In this document: positions 54,869-62,175 of the stretch, piece by piece
How positions within the stretch are numbered: position 1 is the stretch's first letter
Layout of the letters: every line of letters starts with the position of its first letter
DNA from: Bacteroidales bacterium
Lineage (GTDB): Bacteria > Bacteroidota > Bacteroidia > Bacteroidales > P3
Reading direction: 5' to 3'
DNA: 62,175 nucleotides
NCBI GenBank assembly: GCA_017522255.1
Contig: JAFWZP010000080.1
Location: forward strand, 1-62,175
Notes under the pieces: model-generated
Told to the model about the DNA's origin: nothing
The model's input: the letters and a program-made list of their open reading frames with translations, nothing else
The model's database searches: none
Translations under genes and position numbers: made by a program

Positions 54869-55702
54869 TCATATATAGTGAATCCAAGTAGCACAATGCA
54901 AAGCTCCTCCATGCTTGATAAGTGGTTGAGCGTAAACTTGTCTAATAACCTTATTATCAAATATATTTTTGAACATTTTTAGTGCTACCTTATCATTTTC
55001 TTCATCATGGTTCATAGATAATGCTGGCAATATAATAGCATTGTCAGTTTCAAGGTAGTTCAAGTAACACCAACTATCACGAGAAAGCGTTCCCTCGTAT
55101 TCCACTTCCAAAATTTCGAATTGACTATTAAGGATTTTGCGAATTCGTGTTGAAAGGGATTTTCTTTTACCTTTTTCCAACTGATGATAATTATTAAGGA
55201 GGATGCGATCATTACCAAGCCATGCAATCATTCCATCAGAATGACCAAATGGTTCATTCATATCCCAAGGTAATAGAATTATTTCTGCTTGAAATGCTTC
55301 TTCAAGTCGACAAAGCAAAGTCAAAGGACGCCAATTGGGGTTTTCTGAGAAAATCTTATCCGTCATAACAACTTTATCGCCACAACGTACATAATTACCA
55401 CCATCGAGAACAATATCCACATTATCTGAGATATTAATATTCAAATCTTCAATTGCCAATTCTTGCTGGGTGATGTATTTGTGATACTTTGGATCATCCC
55501 ACAGATAATCAGGTCGGAAATTAAAACCAACATACTTTCCTTCACCAATATGGATTGGCATGTAATCTCTACACCACACTTCTTTTGAGTATGGAAGAGT
55601 CTTTGGAGTGAGGCCAAACTCAGACAAGACTTTAAGAAGTTGATTATAAACATCCTTGTAATCCTTTTCTAACCAATCTGAAATATAAATTTCTTGTGTC
55701 AT
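54869..55702 (-). CDS. peptidylarginine/agmatine deiminase-fold protein (PAD_porph)
   Basis: 277 residues with the guanidino-modifying enzyme core: WCRDYMP (43-49), VLDGGNYV (98-105), GHSDGM with His154 and Asp156, and GGALHCATW with candidate nucleophile Cys270. All catalytic positions look intact. It is clearly shorter than agmatine deiminase (usually 340-370), lacks its N-terminal AWP-type segment and lacks a signal peptide, unlike the secreted PPAD of Porphyromonas. So a cytoplasmic enzyme acting on arginine, agmatine, a guanidino compound or a protein arginine is likely, substrate unknown. Its start overlaps the DUF262 stop by 4 nt, so it is translationally coupled to that gene. Confidence 0.87.
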   Translation of the reverse strand: MTQEIYISDWLEKDYKDVYNQLLKVLSEFGLTPKTLPYSKEVWCRDYMPIHIGEGKYVGFNFRPDYLWDDPKYHKYITQQELAIEDLNINISDNVDIVLDGGNYVRCGDKVVMTDKIFSENPNWRPLTLLCRLEEAFQAEIILLPWDMNEPFGHSDGMIAWLGNDRILLNNYHQLEKGKRKSLSTRIRKILNSQFEILEVEYEGTLSRDSWCYLNYLETDNAIILPALSMNHDEENDKVALKMFKNIFDNKVIRQVYAQPLIKHGGALHCATWIHYI

Positions 55703-58263
55703 ATTGTTATGTTTGAAACATCATCAATAAGTTCATTTAGTTTCTGAATAAAATCACATTCACTCTCTATTGCTTGCGTGTTGAAACAGAAGTATTTATC
55801 TGTATCATTTTGTGCTTTTTCGTTTTTAATCTTATAACCTTCTTTATCCATCAAATACACGAAATCATCGCGATACCACTGGAATCTTTGGTCATTGAAC
55901 GTAAAATTAATATCAGAGCCAAAAAGTAATGACGTGTTAGTGATTTTATGTTCATTATTGATCTCTATACCGTCTGTGTCGGATAATAAATTATCTCTTT
56001 TCTCACTATTCAAGAAAACCCCTGTGCTACTTGGAAATATTGCCTTGTGGTTATGATAATCACGAATCCACGAATTAGGAATTTTTTCTCTAACAAAATC
56101 TAATAGCGATGTGTGTACAAGCTTATACACTGTTCGTTCAGCAAAATCTTCGGATTTTTCAAATGATGTAGTAGATTGATTCTTTTCGCCAAGTAGCAGG
56201 TGGTGGATTGCTTTGCAATTATCACTGTTCAAAAGATAATACAACCATGTTTCTGGCTTATTGTTAAATGTTCTGTGCTTCCACCATAGGACTTTCCAAA
56301 ATGTATCAGCAGAATACCAACTCATCATCATCTTAAGCAATTTAGTATTGCGATATGGATCTTGCATTGCAGAATCTTTTGATGGCGTTTCTTTTAAAAA
56401 ATATTGTTTTACATGTTCCATTTTTGAATCAAACGAACTCCAATCTATCAAGCCATTTTCATCTTGGAACAAAAATCGTATGCTTCCTTTGAAAAAAGCA
56501 TATTGTTCGGCTTCTATAATGACATCTTCCCAGTTTCTTCCATCATTACGTACATTTCCGGAAATAATTTGTCTAGCTTTATTGATTTCCTCATTCCATC
56601 TATTTGAAAAATCTGACGTTCGTTCATCAAGAGTCATATTACTTAGACTGTTGTACACATCATGAGAATCAAGTTTCTCTATATGTTCTATTGCAGTCCG
56701 GATTGCCATGGTACTTCTTATTTGCGCTCTACCGTCCTCACCTTGTCCTGAAATAAGATTCCAGACAACACGCATCCATCTCTTCATTGAATCTTCATCA
56801 TCTTCGACTGTATCATCGTGATCGAAATACTTGCATATAGCGAAGAAAGCTATTCTTTGCACTTGATTCAACGTGGACACTCTGAGAATTTTTTCATTAG
56901 CATTGTTTACTATTTCGATATTGTCGGTATTTTCATCTTCGATATATTGAGGTATAAACTTAAAACTATCATCCCAAGAACAAGTCGGTATAGACCAATC
57001 TTGGGAATACTTGTAGTAATTATTTAGGACCTTTTGTAATTTCATAAAGAACTCAACAGGAATGCCATTTTCATATTTGTAATCGTCCAATCCTTGATAA
57101 GCAATTTTGGTATCATAATCATTGGGATTACGATTGTTCGAATCGTTGAGATATCTATATGAAGGATTCTCGTTCTCTTGCGCAGAACCCTCATCACCTT
57201 TACCTATGTCAAGTAAATAAATGTGAGGATTTTCTGATTTCTTAGCAATAAATAGTTCATTCCAAAAGAATCTGTTCAAGAAGGCAAAGTAGATTTCATC
57301 TATTTGATTTGATTTATACAATTTGCCATTTTTATCGTGTATTCCCTTAGATTTATTACTCCAAAAGATGTCTGTCCAATCTGTATCAAACTTGATTGGT
57401 ATCCCTCCTATGGAATCCAATAGAAGTCCCCATTCTTTTAGCTGCGTATTTTCATCTGTATTTTCTTCTGCACGTTTTGTTATGTAACCAACCAAGTCAG
57501 CTTTGAAATTTTCAAAACTAGTCAACTGTTTACCACGGGCATTCATCTTGATATATAAGTCATCAGAAAGACCAAAATCATGAAGCGGAAGATTATAAAA
57601 GACAATGGGGCATAAAGATTCATTTGTTAACTTTTTCCAACAATTATCAAAGGTCTTCATTAATGCACACTTTTCACCATCAATGTCACACAACGATGGA
57701 CAGGCGAATAATTCTTCTATTCCGTCTATAATATCTGTTCCTTTTTTATCAGCTATTTTCGTGCCACTCAACATCCTTAGCATCGACTGAATAGTAGGAT
57801 CTTGCTTCCATGCTGAATAAAACCATGTTTGTTTAGTAATAAATCCAACAATATTAATACCATTGAAGGATTCAAAGTTTCGTGGAATACATAAACTCCG
57901 ACAAAACTCTCTAGATGAAATTCGTGTTTCGTATGTAAACTTTCGGAGTATTGCACAATTTTCTTCATTTAATACACCAGCCCGTAAAGCTATATACCAA
58001 TGTAATAGCCATAGAGTGGTGAGTCGTTGTTGACCATCCAATGGATAAAGTTTGTCATTTTCTGTTGATCCGTATACGAAATCTAACTTCATTTCAGAAT
58101 CTTTATAAGGAGACTCGTTGTTAAGTGCCTTTTTCAATTCGCCTAAAAAGTTCTTGCGAAGATTCTCCCTTCCCAATCTTCCTTGTGCGTAATCACGCTG
58201 GATTATGGGAATTTCTATGATATTATTTTTTAGAAAATTCCAAAAAGTAGTCTTTTTTGCCAT
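55699..58263 (-). CDS. large DUF262 protein without recognisable HNH domain
   Basis: 854 residues. N-terminal DUF262 (ParB/Srx-like fold): IPIIQRDYAQGR (18-29) and LDGQQRLTTL (75-84), the core of the predicted nucleotide-binding or nuclease site; middle YIKMNARGKQLTSFENFKADLV as in DUF262. The remaining 500 residues are largely helical and I find no DUF1524 HNH pattern (no D-x-E-H-I with N...N). It ends with an acidic segment. One bp separates it from the HNH-bearing paralogue upstream, and it overlaps the deiminase start downstream. A role as sensor or regulatory partner in a restriction-like system is inferred. Confidence 0.85.
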   Translation of the reverse strand: MAKKTTFWNFLKNNIIEIPIIQRDYAQGRLGRENLRKNFLGELKKALNNESPYKDSEMKLDFVYGSTENDKLYPLDGQQRLTTLWLLHWYIALRAGVLNEENCAILRKFTYETRISSREFCRSLCIPRNFESFNGINIVGFITKQTWFYSAWKQDPTIQSMLRMLSGTKIADKKGTDIIDGIEELFACPSLCDIDGEKCALMKTFDNCWKKLTNESLCPIVFYNLPLHDFGLSDDLYIKMNARGKQLTSFENFKADLVGYITKRAEENTDENTQLKEWGLLLDSIGGIPIKFDTDWTDIFWSNKSKGIHDKNGKLYKSNQIDEIYFAFLNRFFWNELFIAKKSENPHIYLLDIGKGDEGSAQENENPSYRYLNDSNNRNPNDYDTKIAYQGLDDYKYENGIPVEFFMKLQKVLNNYYKYSQDWSIPTCSWDDSFKFIPQYIEDENTDNIEIVNNANEKILRVSTLNQVQRIAFFAICKYFDHDDTVEDDEDSMKRWMRVVWNLISGQGEDGRAQIRSTMAIRTAIEHIEKLDSHDVYNSLSNMTLDERTSDFSNRWNEEINKARQIISGNVRNDGRNWEDVIIEAEQYAFFKGSIRFLFQDENGLIDWSSFDSKMEHVKQYFLKETPSKDSAMQDPYRNTKLLKMMMSWYSADTFWKVLWWKHRTFNNKPETWLYYLLNSDNCKAIHHLLLGEKNQSTTSFEKSEDFAERTVYKLVHTSLLDFVREKIPNSWIRDYHNHKAIFPSSTGVFLNSEKRDNLLSDTDGIEINNEHKITNTSLLFGSDINFTFNDQRFQWYRDDFVYLMDKEGYKIKNEKAQNDTDKYFCFNTQAIESECDFIQKLNELIDDVSNITI

Positions 58264-58264
58264 A

Positions 58265-60187
58265 TTAACATTCTAATTTGTTTATACATTCCTTTATGTC
58301 ATTTACATAGCCTTCAGCATCAATTTTTTTTGTCCAATAATTGGCATCAGACATTATTGGTGAATAATATTTCATGAAAACCTGCTTCGTGCAAATAGGT
58401 ACAAATGATGATTCAGCCTTTTCTTCTTTTATAAATTGTAACCTTCCGTCCTTAGTCATCTTAGGAATAGAAATCTTTATTCCTTTGTCTTTACCAATAA
58501 TGACTTGGCGCTTTCCTGAAAACAGAGCATTACCATAACTTCTGTTTGTTGAAGAATCTAATAATGTGTAGTTCCAAATTCTATTTTTTTCTTCTGGAGT
58601 CCAATCATCAGTTTGTGGAAAATGATTCTTTATTTCGTGAAAAAGTTTATTTCTTTGCTCTTCATTGACTTGTTCAAAAAAATCATGGATTTTTGTCTGC
58701 ATCTCTTTATCTGCACTTAAGTACACATTCAATAACCATTGCTTTTGTGTCATCACATCGTCTTCTTCATTTGTTGTATTGGAATTGATGTGTTCTACAT
58801 CCCAACTTTCAATTTTGTACAAATGAAATGGAAATTTGTGGAAAATTCCTATTTGATACTTTACGTTATCCAGGTTGTTCTTATTTTGATTGACTATGGT
58901 CTGTATATTATGGAAAAGAAGAATGGGCTTACATTTTCCTTTGTCACTACCATCCACTTTGTATTGGTAATCAAGTGAAGGACACTTGTTTATCTCACTA
59001 GCAATCTTTTTCTTTAGTTCGATGACGAAATAGCTTTTATCAGCAGAATCATTCCATTCCGCAACAAGATTGTGAATAGTATGTCCATGTACAATCAAAT
59101 AACCTACATAGTGATAGAGCTCCAAATCCTCATACCATTCCTTGAATGTTTGAAAATATGCTTTCACTTCATTCCAACATTCCTCAATATTTGATTGGTC
59201 TAAACATTCCTCAATATTTGATTGGTCTAAATGGAAATATTCATAAAAGTATCTAAAAGTTCTATAGTTATCGGAACCTATCATTCCATATTTTTCATCA
59301 TTTAATCCCAATTTATTCTGTTCGCAAATCAAATCAAATATAAAATCTATTCTTGTAGGGCGGCTGTAGCCTTTTTCATTTAAGAACAGCCAGAACTCAT
59401 CGTTTTGCAACGTATATTCAGTGTTGTCCCATTCGCTTGCTATTTCTTGCTGTCTCAATTTTAGGTGTTTGTCGTCTGAGACCCGGAAGTTTGAGCGATT
59501 CAAGAACAGGGCCTTGATAAGTTCTGCATTTGTAAGTGATATCTTCCCGATGTTGAGACGAGTGAAGACTTTGATGGGATCTTCATCTACGGTCTCATAC
59601 CAAATCACCCTTGTGCGATGGATAAACTTGGACTGAAAATCGTTGTTGTCAAAAGTCTCGCCCTGTTTGCACGCCCATTTGTGAATTGTGCTGTAGGCAT
59701 GCTTCATATAAAAGTAGTCAATATAATCTTTGAATTCTTTTCCTGGGGTTACTGCTTCTTCAGCTTCATTTATTTCCAGATTTCTTAAGAAATCGTAACT
59801 GTCGTTTCTTGTTGCATAGCTGATTGTTGGCAATGGAGTCTTTCTTTTTCCATTCCACATCTCGTTGAAATAATGTATGATTAAATAAATCGTGGTTAAT
59901 CGCTGCTGTCCGTCAATCACTTCATAGCAATCTTCTTCCTCAGTTGCTTCGTCACAGGGTATATCCACTTTTTTTACCTTTTTTACCACCAACGGCTGTA
60001 GACAGTACCATGTTCCTTCATCAGAGTTATTGACACTTTCAGGTCTGAAATCGTTGATGTCATTCAGTAGGTCTTCTATCTGTTGTTCATTCCATCGGTA
60101 GCCACGCTGATAACTTGGTATGAAGAACTTCAAACCAAGAAGATTGCTAATCGATTTCATCTCAATTATATTTTCAATCATATCCAT
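58265..60187 (-). CDS. DUF262-DUF1524 (HNH) protein, GmrSD/SspE-like
   Basis: 640 residues. DUF262 at the N-terminus: FIPSYQRGYRW (22-32), VIDGQQRLTTI (90-100), VFTRLNIGKISLTNAELIKA (about 206-225). DUF1524-type HNH near the C-terminus: WDVEHI with metal His466 and NYTLLDSSTNRSYGN (539-553). This order is that of single-chain GmrSD and SspE restriction factors that cut modified phage DNA after NTP-dependent activation. Residues about 320-337 are a tandem copy of LDQSNIEEC from a 27-bp duplication. First gene of the operon; a second in-frame Met at codon 3 is possible. Confidence 0.88.
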   Translation of the reverse strand: MDMIENIIEMKSISNLLGLKFFIPSYQRGYRWNEQQIEDLLNDINDFRPESVNNSDEGTWYCLQPLVVKKVKKVDIPCDEATEEEDCYEVIDGQQRLTTIYLIIHYFNEMWNGKRKTPLPTISYATRNDSYDFLRNLEINEAEEAVTPGKEFKDYIDYFYMKHAYSTIHKWACKQGETFDNNDFQSKFIHRTRVIWYETVDEDPIKVFTRLNIGKISLTNAELIKALFLNRSNFRVSDDKHLKLRQQEIASEWDNTEYTLQNDEFWLFLNEKGYSRPTRIDFIFDLICEQNKLGLNDEKYGMIGSDNYRTFRYFYEYFHLDQSNIEECLDQSNIEECWNEVKAYFQTFKEWYEDLELYHYVGYLIVHGHTIHNLVAEWNDSADKSYFVIELKKKIASEINKCPSLDYQYKVDGSDKGKCKPILLFHNIQTIVNQNKNNLDNVKYQIGIFHKFPFHLYKIESWDVEHINSNTTNEEDDVMTQKQWLLNVYLSADKEMQTKIHDFFEQVNEEQRNKLFHEIKNHFPQTDDWTPEEKNRIWNYTLLDSSTNRSYGNALFSGKRQVIIGKDKGIKISIPKMTKDGRLQFIKEEKAESSFVPICTKQVFMKYYSPIMSDANYWTKKIDAEGYVNDIKECINKLEC

Positions 60188-60209
60188 TATTTTTTGTAAT
60201 GATTAATGG

Positions 60210-60260
60210 TAGGCTCTAAAAATTGATTATTTTTGTTTTCCGGCTTAGACGGAGAGCCTA
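60210..60260. promoter_or_regulatory. inverted repeat upstream of the DUF262 operon
   Basis: TAGGCTCT (60210-60217) and AGAGCCTA (60253-60260) form an 8-bp inverted repeat enclosing 35 bp, just 23 bp upstream of the first start codon. Possible operator or a leader hairpin. No clear TTTG/TAnnTTTG pair is seen for this operon. Confidence 0.45.
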
Positions 60261-60356
60261 GTTTAACCGCTTCACCAGTCTTTTTCGCTGTTTGCAAAGT
60301 GTACAGGGGTTCAGCATTGTGTTGCTACCCTCGCCTTTAAAACATGTACCATAAAC
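60261..60356. other. unassigned G/C-richer stretch in front of the island operon
   Basis: Contains no ORF or known RNA that I recognise. Slightly more G/C-rich than surrounding spacers, with short runs such as CCGCTTCACCAG and CAGGGGTTCAGC. It separates the operator-like repeat from the 100-bp direct repeat and could be an untranslated leader or a remnant of an insertion. Confidence 0.35.
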
Positions 60357-60456
60357 GCACACACCATATATTTATTGTGCAAACAAAAATATTTTTTTCA
60401 TCCACAGAACATCTTTCCACCTTTAAGAGAGATAAGAGGAAGACCGATAAAAAAAG
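60357..60456. repeat. 100-bp direct repeat, right copy
   Basis: Exact match to 53442-53541, same orientation. Confidence 0.93.
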
Positions 60457-60478
60457 CAGGCCGTCTAGCGATGCCTGC
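60449..60478 (-). terminator. intrinsic terminator at the island's right edge
   Basis: Minus strand GCAGGC, 11-nt loop, GCCTGC, seven T. It overlaps the end of the direct repeat and could stop transcripts of the gene at 60721 from entering the island. Confidence 0.78.
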
Positions 60479-60611
60479 CTTAGATACAATTAAGCTTTTT
60501 ATCTATTAAAATAATTTGTTAACCGTCTTTATAACACCGCAACAATATATTTATTGTATATGGAGAAAAAAAATTTTAGCGGCTAGGTCAATTCCGTAAT
60601 TTCCAAATCTC

Positions 60612-60720
60612 CCTCACGTAGTTGTCGGATTTTCCTCGCGTAGTTGTAAGAAATTCATCACGAGGAAGTAGGAAATTCCTCACGAGGAAGTTGAAACTTC
60701 CTCGTGAGGGAAAAATTTGG
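60612..60720. repeat. 22-nt periodic array, five units
   Basis: Units of 22 nt start at 60612, 60634, 60656, 60678 and 60700, opening with CCTCACGTAG, CCTCGCGTAG, CATCACGAGG, CCTCACGAGG and CCTCGTGAGG. Units four and five also form a 15-bp hairpin (60678-60692 with 60695-60709) that abuts the stop of the next gene and may act as a terminator. Confidence 0.87.
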
Positions 60721-61716
60721 TTATTTCTTTGTTCGATAGAGATTACAATAAAAACGCATGCAGGAGTGCATTTGAGGAGTGAAAAAGAAATCGCCTTCCT
60801 TGGCGTATTTTATATCAACTCCATTATTAGCTTTATGGCATACTTTTCCTAAGTCTTTGGCTCTCAACTCAGCATCACGTTTGTTTGTAACAAACTTAGC
60901 CACAAGCTCTTGCTGCTCCGAAACCTCGGTATTTAGGAGATCGAAGGCAAAAAACCAACCTAAAACATTCATCAGTGTGGACACAGAAAAGAATGGCATT
61001 TCGCGAGCTTGAAGATATCCATCAAGATGGCGTTTGGAGTTGCCGGAAAACAACAGATGGTTTAGTTGTTGCTTTCCCTTCAGAACCTCAGGGTCAAGCG
61101 AAAGGTTGCGATCGGGAAGTGAAGCACGCTTGAAGACAGCATTATCGATAGTCAAAATGTCGACCAAAGCGGCACCCGGTATCCAAGGGTATTCAGACAT
61201 GGATAAAACATCAACGGCATCTACAAGAAAAGAGGCCAAACGAATTTCTCTATTATTTGTATTCTTCGCAACCATCGTTTTAAAATCAGCTCCGGACAGG
61301 GGTGATAAAGAAGCATCTTTTTCATCAAGCATCGCCTCTAACATGGCTTGATCATCGGTTCCGAGGTCTACAATAATGGCAGAGTTGCCGGTTTTTAAGA
61401 TCTTTATTTCTTTGCCATCATCAAGCTTCATTATAGAAAAAGTAGTTTCAGACTTGGCTCGCATACGAAGAATTTCCTCGATCTTCTTTGCGGCATGAGC
61501 CGGCAACGAAAGAATATTTTGCATGGAAGAGTGGCTGACAAAGGGATAGCCGGGTAAAGAGCTTGCCTTGCTACAAAAGGGTTCGGCAAAAGGAATAATG
61601 GTTGTGTAATAAGGGCAGTTTAAACAAGAATTTTCATCAACTCCGCTCGGAGGAACTTTTTGCTTGTTGCCGGAGTATGGGCAACAACGATTGATCAGAT
61701 TAATTCGTGTGTTCAT
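60721..61716 (-). CDS. unrecognised protein with N-terminal Cys cluster
   Basis: 331 residues, no signal peptide. The first 50 residues carry CCPYSG, CLNCPYY and FCSK, a possible zinc or Fe-S site. The rest is mixed alpha/beta (MKLDDGKEIKILKTGNSAIIVDLGTDDQAMLEAMLDE; DVLSMSEYPWIPGAALVDILTIDNA) and matches no family I know. It is somewhat more G/C-rich than the island genes. It has a -7-like TAACTTTG at 61804-61811. The stop codon abuts a 22-nt array. Confidence 0.7.
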   Translation of the reverse strand: MNTRINLINRCCPYSGNKQKVPPSGVDENSCLNCPYYTTIIPFAEPFCSKASSLPGYPFVSHSSMQNILSLPAHAAKKIEEILRMRAKSETTFSIMKLDDGKEIKILKTGNSAIIVDLGTDDQAMLEAMLDEKDASLSPLSGADFKTMVAKNTNNREIRLASFLVDAVDVLSMSEYPWIPGAALVDILTIDNAVFKRASLPDRNLSLDPEVLKGKQQLNHLLFSGNSKRHLDGYLQAREMPFFSVSTLMNVLGWFFAFDLLNTEVSEQQELVAKFVTNKRDAELRAKDLGKVCHKANNGVDIKYAKEGDFFFTPQMHSCMRFYCNLYRTKK

Positions 61717-61803
61717 AACTAAAAAAATTTAATTTGTTTTACATTTACATTATCAAGCTGTTACACGTCTAATACAAGATTTTCACAACTTTCTATCCGA
61801 CCG

Positions 61804-61811
61804 CAAAGTTA
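61804..61811 (-). promoter_or_regulatory. -7 element of the 60721 gene
   Basis: Minus strand TAACTTTG, 87 bp upstream of the start codon. Confidence 0.45.
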
Positions 61812-61965
61812 CTGTTTTTTTTGATATAAATCCACTTTTTCCAAAAAAAAATGTATAATTTCCAAATACAGGCAGTAATAAGCGAATTGTCAATGCATTA
61901 CACAAAAAACTTTTTTTTTGTTGAATAAAAAATGCTTGCCAAAACGATTCTGCGATTTTATAAGT

Positions 61966-62062
61966 GTCCTATCAGTAATTCTATAGGACGCCTATTTCTT
62001 TTACCATGTATTTGTAATAGTGCAACTTAACGCCAAAGTGTCCTATGTCCGCGTCATAGGAC
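61966..62062. repeat. pair of hairpins with shared GTCCTAT arms
   Basis: Two inverted repeats with the same arms, GTCCTAT/ATAGGAC: 61966-61989 and 62040-62062. Both are preceded by AAGT. They lie 74 bp apart in a gene-free region (61717-62175) and look like two binding sites or a duplicated hairpin. Confidence 0.65.
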
Positions 62063-62140
62063 GGTTGATTTTTCCCACCCTATTAAGAAATTCCTCGTAT
62101 TGTTAACTTAATTTTTAGATACATACAACATGTTTACATA

Positions 62141-62167
62141 TCTGATATATCTGATATATCTGATATA
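62141..62167. repeat. 9-bp tandem repeat
   Basis: Three exact copies of TCTGATATA followed by TAT, eight bases before the window end. Confidence 0.85.
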
Positions 62168-62175
62168 TATAATAC

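Larger units (their letters stand above)
53442..60456. mobile_element. putative genomic island bounded by 100-bp direct repeats
   Basis: About 7 kb between two perfect 100-bp direct repeats. Contents: a decayed IS5-type transposase, a 56-residue ORF, and a three-gene operon (DUF262-HNH, DUF262, arginine deiminase-like). No intact integrase or transposase lies inside, so movement would be passive, for instance by recombination between the repeats. Flanking genes on the left are housekeeping. Boundaries and mobility are inferred. Confidence 0.6.

Overview
The window looks like a chromosomal segment of an anaerobic member of the Bacteroidales. The evidence is: A/T-rich intergenic DNA; promoters of the Bacteroidetes type (TTTG, about 19-20 nt, TAnnTTTG) upstream of many genes; a gingipain-like protease with a type IX secretion C-terminal domain; families typical of the phylum (DUF3276/PUR, DUF5683, DUF5723, FISUMP domains, BatA-type vWA protein, DUF4810/DUF799 lipoproteins, acyl-ACP thioesterase); and B12-dependent anaerobic metabolism (class II ribonucleotide reductase, methylmalonyl-CoA mutase subunit, 3,5-diaminohexanoate dehydrogenase). 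The genetic code is standard: TAG is used as a normal stop (for example by the protease and parB).

Layout. 0-12 kb: minus-strand genes for a secreted C25 protease, a small membrane protein, nucleoside phosphorylase, shikimate kinase, DUF5683-ParB-ParA, DUF3276, an Fe-S desulfidase/dehydratase-like enzyme, a deoxyhypusine synthase homologue and triosephosphate isomerase. 12-21 kb: dnaK, two small lipoproteins, an Fe-S aldo/keto reductase lipoprotein, then two FISUMP-domain envelope proteins. 21-33 kb: sppA, nrdJ, guanine deaminase, glmM, mutA, an aldehyde dehydrogenase, and the DUF799/DUF4810 lipoproteins. 33.5 kb: RNase P RNA. 34-45 kb: kdd, two MATE exporters, outer-membrane and surface proteins, a BatA-like vWA protein and hsp20. 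45.4 kb: an initiator-type tRNA-Met. 46-53 kb: serS, a family 3 glycosidase, a YD-repeat-like secreted protein, acyl-ACP thioesterase, argS, an inositol monophosphatase-family gene and a C_GCAxxG_C_C protein. 53.4-60.5 kb: a compact accessory island. 60.7 kb to the end: an unrecognised Cys-rich gene and hairpin-rich DNA.

Two things stand out. (1) The island is bracketed by two perfect 100-bp direct repeats (53442-53541 and 60357-60456). It holds a decayed IS5-type transposase, a small ORF and a tightly coupled three-gene operon: a DUF262 + DUF1524/HNH protein, a larger DUF262 protein without a visible HNH, and a short guanidino-modifying (peptidylarginine/agmatine deiminase-like) enzyme. DUF262/DUF1524 proteins are known in anti-phage restriction (GmrSD, SspE); coupling to an arginine-deiminase fold is unusual and makes this the best candidate for an undescribed defence system.

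(2) Six large intergenic regions carry arrays of 21-22-nt units. Each unit has a G/C-bearing, often palindromic core of about 10 nt followed by an A/T-rich half. The period is kept while the core sequence changes between and even within arrays. One array (at 1 and 20881) is duplicated almost identically. The spacing equals two helical turns, so curved DNA or same-face binding-site arrays are plausible; I know of no annotation that explains them.

Most housekeeping functions are single genes or short operons, often separated by strong intrinsic terminators. I assigned all families by reading motifs, not by searching databases.
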